The notes under the pieces were generated by a model that made no database searches, was not told the DNA's origin, and saw nothing but the letters and a program-made list of their open reading frames with translations. A stretch of 64,000 nt of DNA from Arcanobacterium haemolyticum DSM 20595. GTDB taxonomy: Bacteria; Actinomycetota; Actinomycetes; Actinomycetales; Actinomycetaceae. The DNA lies in contig NC_014218.1 of the NCBI RefSeq assembly GCF_000092365.1, positions 1,302,001 through 1,366,000 of the forward strand. Direction: 5' to 3'. Positions 30,138 through 38,326 of the stretch are shown here, in pieces. How positions within the stretch are numbered: position 1 is the stretch's first letter; every line of letters starts with the position of its first letter. Both the position numbers and the translations under genes were made by a program.

Positions 30138-31655
30138 ATGGGTTGCACCACTATCCTCGTTGGTAAGAAGGCCTCGAATGACGGCTCCACGATGATCGCC
30201 CGCACGGATGATTCAGGTTCGGGGAATTTTGAGGCGAAGCGCTTCGTCGTCGTCGCGCCAGAAAACCAGCCACGAACCTACGTTTCCACGCAATCGCACG
30301 TAACCGTGAAACTTCCGGACGATCCGATGGCGTATACGTGTATGCCGGATGCGGTCCAACACAAGGGAATCTGGCCGAATGCGGGAATTAACGCGGTGGG
30401 CGTGGCGATGTCGGCAACGGAAACGCTAACAAGCAACGAACGTGTCTTGGCGGCAGATCCGCTAGTGGAACTCGTGCCTGCGCGCGGGACGGAAGGCGAT
30501 GCTGATTACGAACCCGAACGCCCAGGTGGTATCGGTGAAGAGGACCTGGTGTTGCTCGTCTTGCCATATATTCGCACGGCACGGGAAGGCGTGACGCGGC
30601 TCGGCACGCTGCTTGAAGAGTACGGCACGTACGAAATGAACGGCATTGCTTTTGGGGACGCAGATGAGATCTGGTGGCTCGAAACGATTGGCGGGCATCA
30701 TTGGATGGCGCGCCGCTTGCCTGACGATTCGTACGCGATTATTCCTAACCAGCTCGGCTTGGATGAGTTTGATATCGACGACGCCTTCGGCGAGCAACAC
30801 AACTACATGTGTTCGGCTGATATGCGCGAGTTCATCGCGGACAACCATTTGGATCTTGGCACCGGCGGCGCGTTCAATCCGCGTCATGCCTTCGGTTCGC
30901 ACTCCGATTCAGACCACACATACAACACGCCTCGCGCGTGGGGGCTCCAGCGTTACTTCAATCCACGTTCGAACGTGTGGGACGGGCCGGGAGCCGACTA
31001 CACTCCAATGTCCGACGATCTCCCCTGGTGCCGCGTGCCGGAACACAAGATTCCGATGGAAGAAGTCAAGTACGCGATGGCCTACCACTACCAGGGCACC
31101 GAGTTTGATCCGTACGCACGCCACGGGCTTGATCGCGGCAAGTACCGGACGATTGGGATTAACCGGACGACGTCGGTGGGCGGGCTTAACGTGCGCTCTG
31201 GCGCCGAACCGCTGCACTGGGTTGCGTTCGGTTCTATGCCGTTTAATGCCATGGTGCCGTTCTATGCTCGAGTGACAACCACGCCGTCATACCTTGCCGA
31301 TACCACTGGGCGCGTGACTACCGAAGCGCACTATTGGCAAAACCGCATTATTGCGGCGCTTACCGACGCGCACTATCACGAATGCATCGCGCATGTGGAG
31401 CGCTACCAGCAAAAGGTTGGCACGCTGGCGCGCATCGTTGTGAAAGAAACTGACGTGCTGCTTGCTGGGCTTGGCGGAATGGATGGCAACGGCGAAGTGG
31501 ACGGCGGCGTGAGCGCCGAAGCGCGTCAACTCATGGAGGATGCTAACCAGCGAATCGCCGATATGCTGCAACGCGAAACCGACGAACTCCTGGACAAAGT
31601 GCTGTTCGATGCCTCGATGAAGATGCGCAACGCGTTCTCACGCGACGATGCGTAA
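30138..31655 (+). CDS. C69 family dipeptidase (PepD-like)
   Basis: A 505-residue N-terminal-nucleophile hydrolase cleaving dipeptides. The mature protein would begin at Cys3 after MG (MGCTTILVGKKASNDGSTMIARTDD), the catalytic cysteine of family C69. Later landmarks are GIAFGDADEIWWLETIGGHHW and HTYNTPRAWGLQRYFNP. GAAAGGACTCTC precedes ATG 30138. Monocistronic: about 250 empty bases lie upstream and a strong hairpin follows. Confidence 0.92.
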   Translation: MGCTTILVGKKASNDGSTMIARTDDSGSGNFEAKRFVVVAPENQPRTYVSTQSHVTVKLPDDPMAYTCMPDAVQHKGIWPNAGINAVGVAMSATETLTSNERVLAADPLVELVPARGTEGDADYEPERPGGIGEEDLVLLVLPYIRTAREGVTRLGTLLEEYGTYEMNGIAFGDADEIWWLETIGGHHWMARRLPDDSYAIIPNQLGLDEFDIDDAFGEQHNYMCSADMREFIADNHLDLGTGGAFNPRHAFGSHSDSDHTYNTPRAWGLQRYFNPRSNVWDGPGADYTPMSDDLPWCRVPEHKIPMEEVKYAMAYHYQGTEFDPYARHGLDRGKYRTIGINRTTSVGGLNVRSGAEPLHWVAFGSMPFNAMVPFYARVTTTPSYLADTTGRVTTEAHYWQNRIIAALTDAHYHECIAHVERYQQKVGTLARIVVKETDVLLAGLGGMDGNGEVDGGVSAEARQLMEDANQRIADMLQRETDELLDKVLFDASMKMRNAFSRDDA

Positions 31656-31673
31656 GATTGCTGGGCGAAGGCT

Positions 31674-31703
31674 GGGGCCCTCTTTCATATGAAAGAGGGC
31701 CCC
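31674..31703. terminator. Perfect 30-base palindrome after the dipeptidase gene
   Basis: Both 15-base halves are exact reverse complements centred on TTTCATATGAAA, 18 bases after the stop codon. Likely intrinsic terminator without U-tail. Confidence 0.75.
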
Positions 31704-32087
31704 ATCTGATCTACCTACGGTATTGACCGTAATAGAAACACGTGCGAAAAATATCTGAGCTTTCTATCCGGGCATCTAACACTAGGGACACCTGACTCCT
31801 GTTATCTATTACGATTTACAGTGACTAAACAACACCTCAGAAAGTTTCGATTCAAAGATTTCAAAGCCACACTCGTGTTTTAAATGTTCACTACGATTAC
31901 TCTATGGGAATTTGGAAACGCTTACTCTGCAAAAATGACGAGCCTCAGGCAAAAGATATAGATAGTTATTATCGCTCATCCATTGGCGCTACTTCTAGGC
32001 GGATTCATTTTCAGCAGGAGTTTGTGTAAACCTACCCAGTTGGGCGCAAAATCGCGGTTCTCATGCGCCCAACGGTTACCTAGAGTT
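31704..32087. other. Interval at the left edge of the accessory island
   Basis: No firm gene. A 41-codon frame at 31904-32029 (MGIWKRLLCKNDEPQ...) lacks a ribosome-binding site and could be the start of a truncated gene. Confidence 0.4.
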
Positions 32088-32368
32088 TCATCGGAAGATC
32101 TCATCAGGAGTCCCGGTGCGAAGGAATATGGCAAGATTGTCGGACACCTGCCAGACGCACAACCAGTCACCTAAATTAGCAACGTGACATTCTTTGGCTC
32201 CAGCCCAGTTGCCCTTGAGCTCATGCATCCGATGACGGCGGCGGAGTTCAGCCAACGACTCTTCATCGTTGCGCACCACGAGTCGGATAACTTCCTTGAG
32301 CAGGCCCACGTCGGCATGCTTCTTCTTGAGTCGCTTGACGTCCTTCTCAAACCTGGTTGTATATTCCG
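32088..32368 (-). pseudogene. YafQ/RelE-family toxin, 5' end removed by IS insertion
   Basis: Minus-strand text EYTTRFEKDVKRLKKKH ... RMHELKGNWAGAKECHV ... DNLAIFLRTGTPDEIF is a YafQ-type mRNA interferase, nearly complete. Its first codons lie on the other side of an IS3 element: ATGTTGCGCCCTG at 33639-33627 (minus strand) joins exactly to GAATATACAACC at 32365 to give MLRPEYTTRFEKD. In the present state the frame enters from a stop inside the IS and has no start codon near the N-terminus; an internal ATG at 32309 would drop about 22 residues. The DinJ antitoxin gene is intact at 33651-33914. Confidence 0.85.
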
Positions 32369-32452
32369 GTGGCCCGGGCTGAAAAAACTAGACCATCTGG
32401 CTTGAGAGTGTCTTCCGTGACAGCCCCGGTTGGGGCAGGAAGATTGGAGAGC

Positions 32453-32734
32453 ATGAAGAAGTTCTCGAAGCACACACCCGAACAAATCGTGGTGAAGCTC
32501 GACAAGGCCAGGTCCTTGAAGGAATCTGGCAGCACCGTGGCAGAGGTTTGCCGTGAGCTTGGCATCAGTGAGGCAACGTATCACCGGTGGCAGAGACAGT
32601 ACGGCGACATGACTCGCAGTGAAGCACGGCGGTTCAAGGAGCTGCAGGAAGAAAACGAGAAGCTCAAGCGGTTGCTTGGGGAGGCTGAACTCGAAAAGTC
32701 GCTGCTTAGGGAGTTAGCAGAGGGAAAATTCTGA
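32453..32734 (+). CDS. IS3-family transposase OrfA
   Basis: 93 residues: helix-turn-helix (SGSTVAEVCRELGISEATYHRWQRQYG) followed by a leucine-zipper coiled coil (RFKELQEENEKLKRLLGEAELEKSLLREL). It binds the IS ends and its reading frame ends in TGA right after a slippery heptamer at 32722-32728. Confidence 0.9.
   Translation: MKKFSKHTPEQIVVKLDKARSLKESGSTVAEVCRELGISEATYHRWQRQYGDMTRSEARRFKELQEENEKLKRLLGEAELEKSLLRELAEGKF
32722..32728 (+). promoter_or_regulatory. -1 ribosomal frameshift site G_GGA_AAA
   Basis: The heptamer GGGAAAA is in the correct phase (orfA codons GGA AAA) and precedes the orfA stop by three bases. Slippage by -1 leads to the orfB frame, producing the OrfAB transposase, as in many IS3 elements. 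Confidence 0.75.
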
Positions 32735-33609
32735 CCCTGGCACGCAAGTACGAAGCGATTGACCATGCCCTATCGTTGGGGTACTCAGTGCGCTTGGCAT
32801 GCCGCGTTGTCGGGGTTTCCCGCGGGGCGTACTACAACGCCCGACGCCACACAACCGGGCCTTCTGCCACCGACAAGCACGCCTCGTTGCGTAGCTGGTT
32901 GGTGACCTTCGCTGCATCCCATCGTCGCTGGGGCTACCGCCGCGCGTGGGTTAAGGCTCGTGAGGCCGGGTTTGACTGCGGCCGCGATGTCGTGCGCCGC
33001 ATATGGCGCCAGGAGGGTCTGCGGGTGTTTCCACGCAAGGCTCCCAAGCGGCGGTGTCTGCCCCTATCCACCCCTCGGGTTGAGCCAGCTGCGTGTCCCG
33101 GTGATGTGTGGGCATTGGACTTCCAGTTCGACACTGACTACCACGGTAAGACGTTTAAGATCTGCAACGTCATCGATGAGTTCACACGTGAGCACGTGGG
33201 ATTCGAGGTCGGGCGGTCTATTACCGCCGTGTCAGTCATTGAACTGTTGAGCAATCTTGCTGCCTCCAGAGGTGGCCGTCCGCGAGTGTTGCGCATGGAT
33301 AACGGCCCTGAGTTCATCAGCCACGAGCTGAACAAGTGGGCAGCCAAGGAGGGCACTGTTGAGGCGTTCATACCACCAGGAAGGCCATGGCACAACGGAT
33401 TCGTGGAGTCGTTTCACAACCGCCTCCGCGATGAGCTACTCGAAGACGAGATGTTCGACGACCCGGCCCACGCCAGCCACTGCCTCAGGTTGTGGTCGAA
33501 GCGCTACAATACGTGTCATCCGCACTCAAGCTTGGGCTTTGTCCCGCCAGCGCAGTACGCCAAACAATGGCACCTAACCCAGGGAGGCCCTCAAGCCGCC
33601 CGGTCCTAG
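32728..33609 (+). CDS. IS3-family transposase OrfB (DDE integrase)
   Basis: Read in the -1 frame from the slippery site; an ATG at 32776 offers a separate start. The catalytic triad is visible: Asp in WALDFQFDTDYHG, Asp in MDNGPEFISHEL, Glu in GFVESFHNRLRDELL. The HTH_21-like segment HRRWGYRRAWVKAREAG precedes the core. Open throughout, so the element may still be active. Confidence 0.92.
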   Translation: MLTLARKYEAIDHALSLGYSVRLACRVVGVSRGAYYNARRHTTGPSATDKHASLRSWLVTFAASHRRWGYRRAWVKAREAGFDCGRDVVRRIWRQEGLRVFPRKAPKRRCLPLSTPRVEPAACPGDVWALDFQFDTDYHGKTFKICNVIDEFTREHVGFEVGRSITAVSVIELLSNLAASRGGRPRVLRMDNGPEFISHELNKWAAKEGTVEAFIPPGRPWHNGFVESFHNRLRDELLEDEMFDDPAHASHCLRLWSKRYNTCHPHSSLGFVPPAQYAKQWHLTQGGPQAARS

Positions 33610-33650
33610 ATTTCAGCCCGCTCCACCAGGGCGCAACATTACTGAGGAAC

Positions 33651-33914
33651 CTAGAGCCCGAGAGCCTCGAACATCTGCTCGGGCTTCTGGAATCGAGAAT
33701 CGCCCTCTTCGAACATGCACTTGGCATCAGCCAGCGCTTCGAGGGAAGCGTTGTTAGGCTCACCGTAGCTAAGGTTCAGCGGGATCCGATTCTCGCGGAT
33801 CATCTGCTTATAGAACGCACGCGTCACCGACGACAAGTCAAAGCCAAAATCCTCAGCGATCGCCGCTGCCGCCTCTTTCGTCTCATCATCCACACGTACA
33901 GTAACTGAAGCCAT
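33651..33914 (-). CDS. DinJ/RelB-family antitoxin
   Basis: An 87-residue antitoxin with the ribbon-helix-helix N-terminus SVTVRVDDETKEAAAAIAEDFGFDLSSVTRAFYKQMI typical of DinJ. ATG 33914 follows AAGGAGGATGTT. The toxin gene began 11 bases downstream but has been interrupted by the IS3 element, leaving an orphan antitoxin. Confidence 0.9.
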   Translation of the reverse strand: MASVTVRVDDETKEAAAAIAEDFGFDLSSVTRAFYKQMIRENRIPLNLSYGEPNNASLEALADAKCMFEEGDSRFQKPEQMFEALGL

Positions 33915-34514
33915 AACATCCTCCTTGTAAGACATTCTAATACTTACGCCTTACAAATAGCAAGACATGTTGATTGAGCATTACTCGCCGGTCTTGTTTT
34001 TGATAGGCACGGCTCCAGATACTCCTTCAACACCTGGTTGATGAGCCGACATCAGCTCTAACATCTGATCCAAGAGTCTGGATAACGAACCAGATATCTC
34101 TCACATTTTCATATAGTAGTCACAGAGATAGTGTCAAAAAGGGGATGCGGATGTTTTGTGCTTTCAACCGCTTCGCGTTGCGGAGAACTACATGGACCTC
34201 GTTAATGTGTGCTTCGCACACATTAACACCAGATTTGGCTTTACCTCTTTTGCTTTACCACATTCGCTCGAGTAAGCACGGCCGTTCAGGCTCCTAGAAG
34301 TTATCTAGTTGCCGAAGATGATACAAAATGAGAGGCTTGCCCGCAGTAGGACACATGGACTTCTTCGCCTGACAGCAAGCCAAAGTGCGAGTTATGCAGT
34401 TGAGTATGGAGACTTAGGTTTGACTCCCAGTAGATCAGGCGCTCAGGAACGCAATTCTCCGCCTAACATTTTTGAAACAAAACTCAGCCCAGCGAAAGCC
34501 GTGCCGCGAAAAAG
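33915..34514. other. Non-coding interval with a 12-bp stem-loop
   Basis: No gene recognised. At 34201-34227 GTTAATGTGTGC and GCACACATTAAC pair perfectly around TTC, possibly a terminator or a decayed transposon end. Confidence 0.5.
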
Positions 34515-34847
34515 TTGGGCCTGCCGCGAAAAGGTCGCACCACCGACTACCGAATTATCGACCGGAACGCGAAAAGCGCCCTCAACCAACACGAATACGC
34601 CCGCCGCTTCAACGCGCTCACCACCAGGCACACAAAGCTAGCCGACCAGCACGAGAGGCTCACCAACCAAATCATCGACAAGCAGAACCACCTCAAAGCC
34701 TACGAATACTACAAAACCGAGATCTCCAAGCTAGACAGCGCACACCTCGAATTCACGCCATACTTGTTCCACACGCTCATCGACTACGCCACCGCTCAAA
34801 CAGACGGCACTATCGAATTCGCCTTCAGGGACAGAGTATCAAGATAG
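34515..34847 (+). pseudogene. C-terminal remnant of a large serine recombinase
   Basis: About 110 codons resembling the tail of recombinases: a coiled coil (EYARRFNALTTRHTKLADQH) and the closing segment FTPYLFHTLIDYATAQTDGTIEFAFRD. Catalytic and recombinase domains are missing and there is no valid start. It shows that another integrase-type element once ended here. Confidence 0.5.
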
Positions 34848-34912
34848 TCAGGTAAGCCTGAGTCTCAAGTGATTACGAACATCGACAAATGGAACCACAC
34901 GGAAGAAACACA

Positions 34913-35977
34913 CTATCGTTGAAGTTCCTTACTGCACGGGAATTCCAGCGCGCCGCGATAACCAGCTATCTGCAAGGATATTTCAGCTACTTCCCTATCG
35001 GAATCCGTATAAACGTAGGCCGTCCAACGAGAATCTTCCGTTGTATTCTTGGCAATCGTGTTGATGTATTGCTGATCAACTGCACCGTATGAAAAACCGA
35101 GAGTTGTGACTTGCCGAAGGTCGGGAACTCCCCGAAGGGACTTATTAAGAACATCAAGTTTCGGGACCTTCACAAGCGACCGGCGGAAATCTGAATTCAC
35201 AATGTAGTAGACAGCACACGATGTCAAATTTGATTCTTCGTAATCGCCCTCACCGTGACCCTTTCACCTTCAGGAGAGCCAACGACTAGCCGGCCATTCC
35301 TTGACGAATATCTCCCGTGAATATGTATAAGCTCCACGGATCCGCCCGAATAAAGGCGCTCGACCGTATCAGTATAGTTCATAGTGATTATCACGTCAGC
35401 GTCCTCTACCAGTTTAGCTACTCTGTTAAAGGAAGTCTTTGCCGGCTCCACAGTGCCCATCCACTGCCGCATGCGTTCCTGAAGCATCAATACTCTCCGA
35501 ATACCTTCGGCCTCTCCTTCAACGCGCTAGCAGATTCCCAGTCACATTTTTCGCCGGGGCCGCAATGACAATCTATGCCTGGAAGGTCGAGTCGCTTGAG
35601 GAGAGCCTCGAAAGCACTCCAGTTAATTCCGATCTTCGATCCGCTAGATATACCGCGCGCTTCTACAGCTAAGTAGCACAAGTTCAAGAATAGCACTTCC
35701 TCGAGAGGGTCTTCAGAGCCCTCGAAATAAAGAGATTCGAGGATCGAGCCAATCTCATCAAAAGTTTTATCAACAATCCACAGGCAAATGTTCTTGAGTT
35801 CCAAGTCCCCCTGACACTTCAAAACTTGAACAAAGCACGTTTTTGGCTTTTTATGTTCCCTAGCCACCACTTTTGGAACTCTTCCCAGCGCGTACTCATG
35901 CCATGCATCAGATCAAAGCTATTTCCTATAAGAAGGAGACGTCCCGATGGGTCAGGCCGGCCAGGTACAGTATTCAT
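34913..35977 (-). pseudogene. AbiH-family phage abortive-infection protein, degraded
   Basis: Four minus-strand frames in series make one AbiH protein. Start ATG 35977 with RLLLIGNSFDLMHGMSTRWE (AbiH N-terminal motif), then ELKNICLWIVDKTFDEIG, then ITMNYTDTVERLYSGGSVELIHIHG, and last TTLGFSYGAVDQQYINTIAKN. Frame changes near 35840, 35488 and 35225 all have the same sense, each equal to a one-base deletion. The order of the motifs is that of intact AbiH (about 350 residues). AbiH proteins abort phage infection in lactococci. Confidence 0.75.
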
Positions 35978-36044
35978 TGCCCATCCTTCTACAATCGATT
36001 CAATCCGTGAGTAACGGCGAATACCTGGCCTGAACCCACTAAGT

Positions 36045-36462
36045 CGCGAGCGCCAGACACTCGCTATTTTGTATCCAATCCGAGCAGTAAGTTTCGGGAG
36101 CCGCAGATACACGCCATGACACGATCTCGTTGTTATACAAGTCTGTGAGCGGGGAGAAATAGTATTTTTGTCCGCCCCACGTTAACTGGGTGATATCTGT
36201 GACTAGGAGTTTGCCTGGCTTTTTGGCATGAAACTGTCGGTCAACAACATTTGGTATCGAGGCAAGCGTTCCAGTGAAAGAGTTGTAATGTTTCTTCCTT
36301 GGACGTTTTGTCCTCAATCCCTGCCAGACGCATCAGTCGAGCAACTTTCTTATGATTCATCCGCTGTGGCGCGAAGTGAGCAAATACTTGTTTGATTGGA
36401 CTGAACCCGCCGGCTTGTCTGAACCAACGTGTACCAACAGCCTGTGAGGCACCGGCCTTCAC
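36045..36462 (-). pseudogene. IS3-family transposase (orfB) fragment
   Basis: Two minus-strand frames read FAHFAPQRMNHKKVARLMRLAGI and then KRPRKKHYNSF ... VVDRQFHAKKPGKLLVTDITQLTWG, the middle of an IS3/IS150 transposase including the first catalytic Asp. The rest is lost at the junction with the AbiH gene. Confidence 0.7.
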
Positions 36463-36876
36463 AGCCGCGAGCTCAGAAGCTCATCCCATACCAATAAGAT
36501 TCCAGAATTCTCTCTCGACCTCACGGCTATGCCCCGGATGACCTGGCGAAAACATCTCTTCACGACCCATTCGGGACTGAACCCAACCTTTAGATCTTCC
36601 CAAATGCCACACTCCTAGAAATCAGAGTGTTGCAACGACCAGTTGAATCCGCCCAATATGTATCTGTGACCTATCATCAGCACCTGGTTGATGGTGGGAA
36701 GCCTAGGAAGCAAACCCGGACCATTTCATCTGACCGGCTTGTTGTGAACGCCGTGCGGGACGCAATGAGTACTGTCGCGACGACAAAGCCATCAGCAGGC
36801 CCACGCTTGAATTCTCTAATTGAAGACTGACCCATGACTCTCAAGAGACCTTAGTCCCTCTCTGGCGATGAGCAAC
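36463..36876. other. Mixed IS debris before the RiPP cassette
   Basis: No intact gene. At 36650-36690 the plus strand reads QYVSVTYHQHLVDGG, the region around the second Asp of an IS3 transposase, and then loses homology. The remainder up to the promoter has no recognised content. Confidence 0.5.
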
Positions 36877-36912
36877 TTGAATATTATTCAAATCAACAAA
36901 TAGTCATATAAT
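36877..36912 (+). promoter_or_regulatory. Promoter with palindromic operator of the RiPP cassette
   Basis: A perfect TATAAT at 36907-36912 lies 15 bases before the precursor ATG. TTGAATattATTCAA (36877-36891) is a 6+3+6 inverted repeat that covers the -35 position; no good -35 hexamer is otherwise present, which suggests a regulated (activator- or repressor-controlled) promoter. Confidence 0.5.
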
Positions 36913-36927
36913 CTGAAAGGAAGAGAA

Positions 36928-37029
36928 ATGTCGGATGTAATTTTGGAGTCTATGGCTGACTACATGCGCAAGCATGAAGTTGAAGCGCCGGGCTGGTGCG
37001 GAATTGGATGCAACGGAATGGGACTCTAA
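36928..37029 (+). CDS. Putative RiPP precursor peptide (33 residues)
   Basis: A short frame starting at ATG 36928 with AGGAAG seven bases upstream. The first 19 residues (start MSDVILESM) are charged and helix-prone as in a leader; the last 14, APGWCGIGCNGMGL, form a Gly/Cys-rich hydrophobic core with two Cys spaced CGIGC and one Trp. Promoter and ribosome-binding site lie directly upstream, a stem-loop and a radical-SAM/SPASM gene directly downstream, then an exporter. This is the classical layout of a radical-SAM RiPP cluster (sactipeptide, ranthipeptide or cyclophane type). The sequence does not match a precursor family I know; the role is inferred from composition and context. Confidence 0.7.
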   Translation: MSDVILESMADYMRKHEVEAPGWCGIGCNGMGL

Positions 37030-37036
37030 CTGGCGA

Positions 37037-37084
37037 GGTTAGTTCGGAGTTCAAAACCTAAAGTCCTTGAACTCCGAACCAACC
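37037..37084 (+). terminator. Stem-loop between precursor and maturase genes
   Basis: An 18-bp stem with one mismatch (arms 37037-37054 and 37067-37084; inner part GTTCGGAGTTCAA / TTGAACTCCGAAC) begins 7 bases after the precursor stop and is followed by TTT. It probably acts as a leaky terminator or mRNA stabiliser giving more precursor than enzyme. Confidence 0.7.
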
Positions 37085-37121
37085 TTTGAATTTAGCGTTT
37101 CATTTCGAGCGAGGTCTAGGC

Positions 37122-38326
37122 GTGAAATTCAATAATCAACTAGTTTCGGAAATCTTTGCAAAGGTTCGCGAGTCTTTAGGCAAGGTCGAGACGCCCCTAC
37201 CTCAACTTTCGGAACTTGTTCTAAATATCTCTGAAGGTTGCAATTTAACCTGTGATTATTGCTTTGCAAATGAGGGACTCTACTCTGCCGAATCGCCATC
37301 TTGGATGTCGGAAGAGCATGCATATCAGTACACACTTCAGATCCTTGAAGACCAGCCGACACTTTCACGGATCAAACTTTTTGGCGGCGAACCGTTGATG
37401 AACATCCCTGCACTAACTGGCTTTGTAAAAGCTCTCGAAGAGTACACACTGAAGCATCCTCATAGGAGAGATGAGATATCTGTTGGTTGCGTAACGAATC
37501 TTACGATTTATTCACCACGGATTGTCGACCTTATTAAGAGGGCGCGGATTCGAGTTACAGCATCTATTGATGGTCCGCAAGATATACATGATGAGAATCG
37601 TAGATTTCGAAACGGGAAGGGTTCCTTTGCGAGAATCTGTGCCGTTGCCGATCGATACAAAGACGTTGGTGTTGAGATTGATGGGGTTGAATGCGTTTAT
37701 TCCACAATACACCAACGCTCCGGACTCACCATGATTGGACTCCATGATTACATAGTCTCGATTTTCAATCCAAGACGTGTCATATTAACGCCATTGCAGG
37801 CAACCTTCCCCGATTCGGATGATAGGCAGGTTGCCTTTTCTGGCTGGATCAGAGAAACCTCACTTGAATACCTTCGAGAGTGTGTTCGCCGCAAGGAAGA
37901 GCATGTTTCTTATAGGGCTGTCGTCGAAGATCAGCTAGCAGTACTATTTGGCCCTAAATCAAGCCATGGATGGTGTGCTCTCGGTGCTTCTACGTGCACG
38001 ATCACGGCAGACGGCAACGTACTTCCGTGCTACACGTTACTGAATAAAAAGAGAATTGGTCTATGGGAAAAATGCGCAAGGGCTCATTCGTTCCCAGCGA
38101 GCGGAGGTCTGCAATTTTGCGTGAGCTCCAGACTGCTCGGCCTATGCTTAGTGAAAACTGTGTTGGCTGTGAGATTCGAGAGGTGTGCAGAGGATGCCCT
38201 GGCGCGGTGTATTCGCAGAAAGAGGTTCTGACGGGGTACGATCTGGTCAGTTGTAATTTTCGTATGGGTTCCCTTGAAGGTCTCATTGAAGGGTGGAAGA
38301 ATGCGCAATTCACTTCGGTCCGGTGA
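37122..38326 (+). CDS. Radical SAM/SPASM peptide maturase, frameshifted in the SPASM domain
   Basis: About 400 residues. The radical-SAM motif is CNLTCDYC (Cx3Cx2C), followed by LFGGEPL and the barrel. The SPASM domain shows WCALG...GNVLPC, then CVGCEIREVCRGC and SCNF, i.e. ligands for two auxiliary 4Fe-4S clusters, as in thioether-forming maturases. One base is lost at 38055-38070 (near GGGAAAAATG), so the second half of SPASM, from 38063, is in the -1 frame; the uncorrected frame ends at 38231. GTG 37122 has GAGGT six bases upstream; a TTG at 37086 would add 12 residues. It probably installs cross-links on the Cys/Trp core of the upstream peptide. Whether the shift is a mutation, a sequence error or recoding cannot be decided here. 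Confidence 0.8.

Larger units (their letters stand above)
32369..33626 (+). mobile_element. IS3-family insertion sequence inside the yafQ toxin gene
   Basis: A 1258-base element with imperfect terminal repeats: left GTGGCCCGGGCTGAAAA, right (reverse complement) GTGGAGCGGGCTGAAAT. Flanks carry CCG (32366-32368) and CAG (33627-33629), a three-base target duplication with one mismatch. Removing the element and one copy restores an open toxin gene, which confirms the boundaries. It encodes OrfA and OrfB with a -1 slippery site. Confidence 0.85.

Noticed and set aside
32088-32309. YafQ toxin as an intact gene from the internal ATG
   Set aside because: The first 22 or so conserved residues would be missing; they are present upstream and at the other side of the IS.
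36627-36830. 67-codon frame upstream of the RiPP precursor as a regulator gene
   Set aside because: Its first part is transposase debris (QYVSVTYHQHLVD) and the rest has no recognisable fold.
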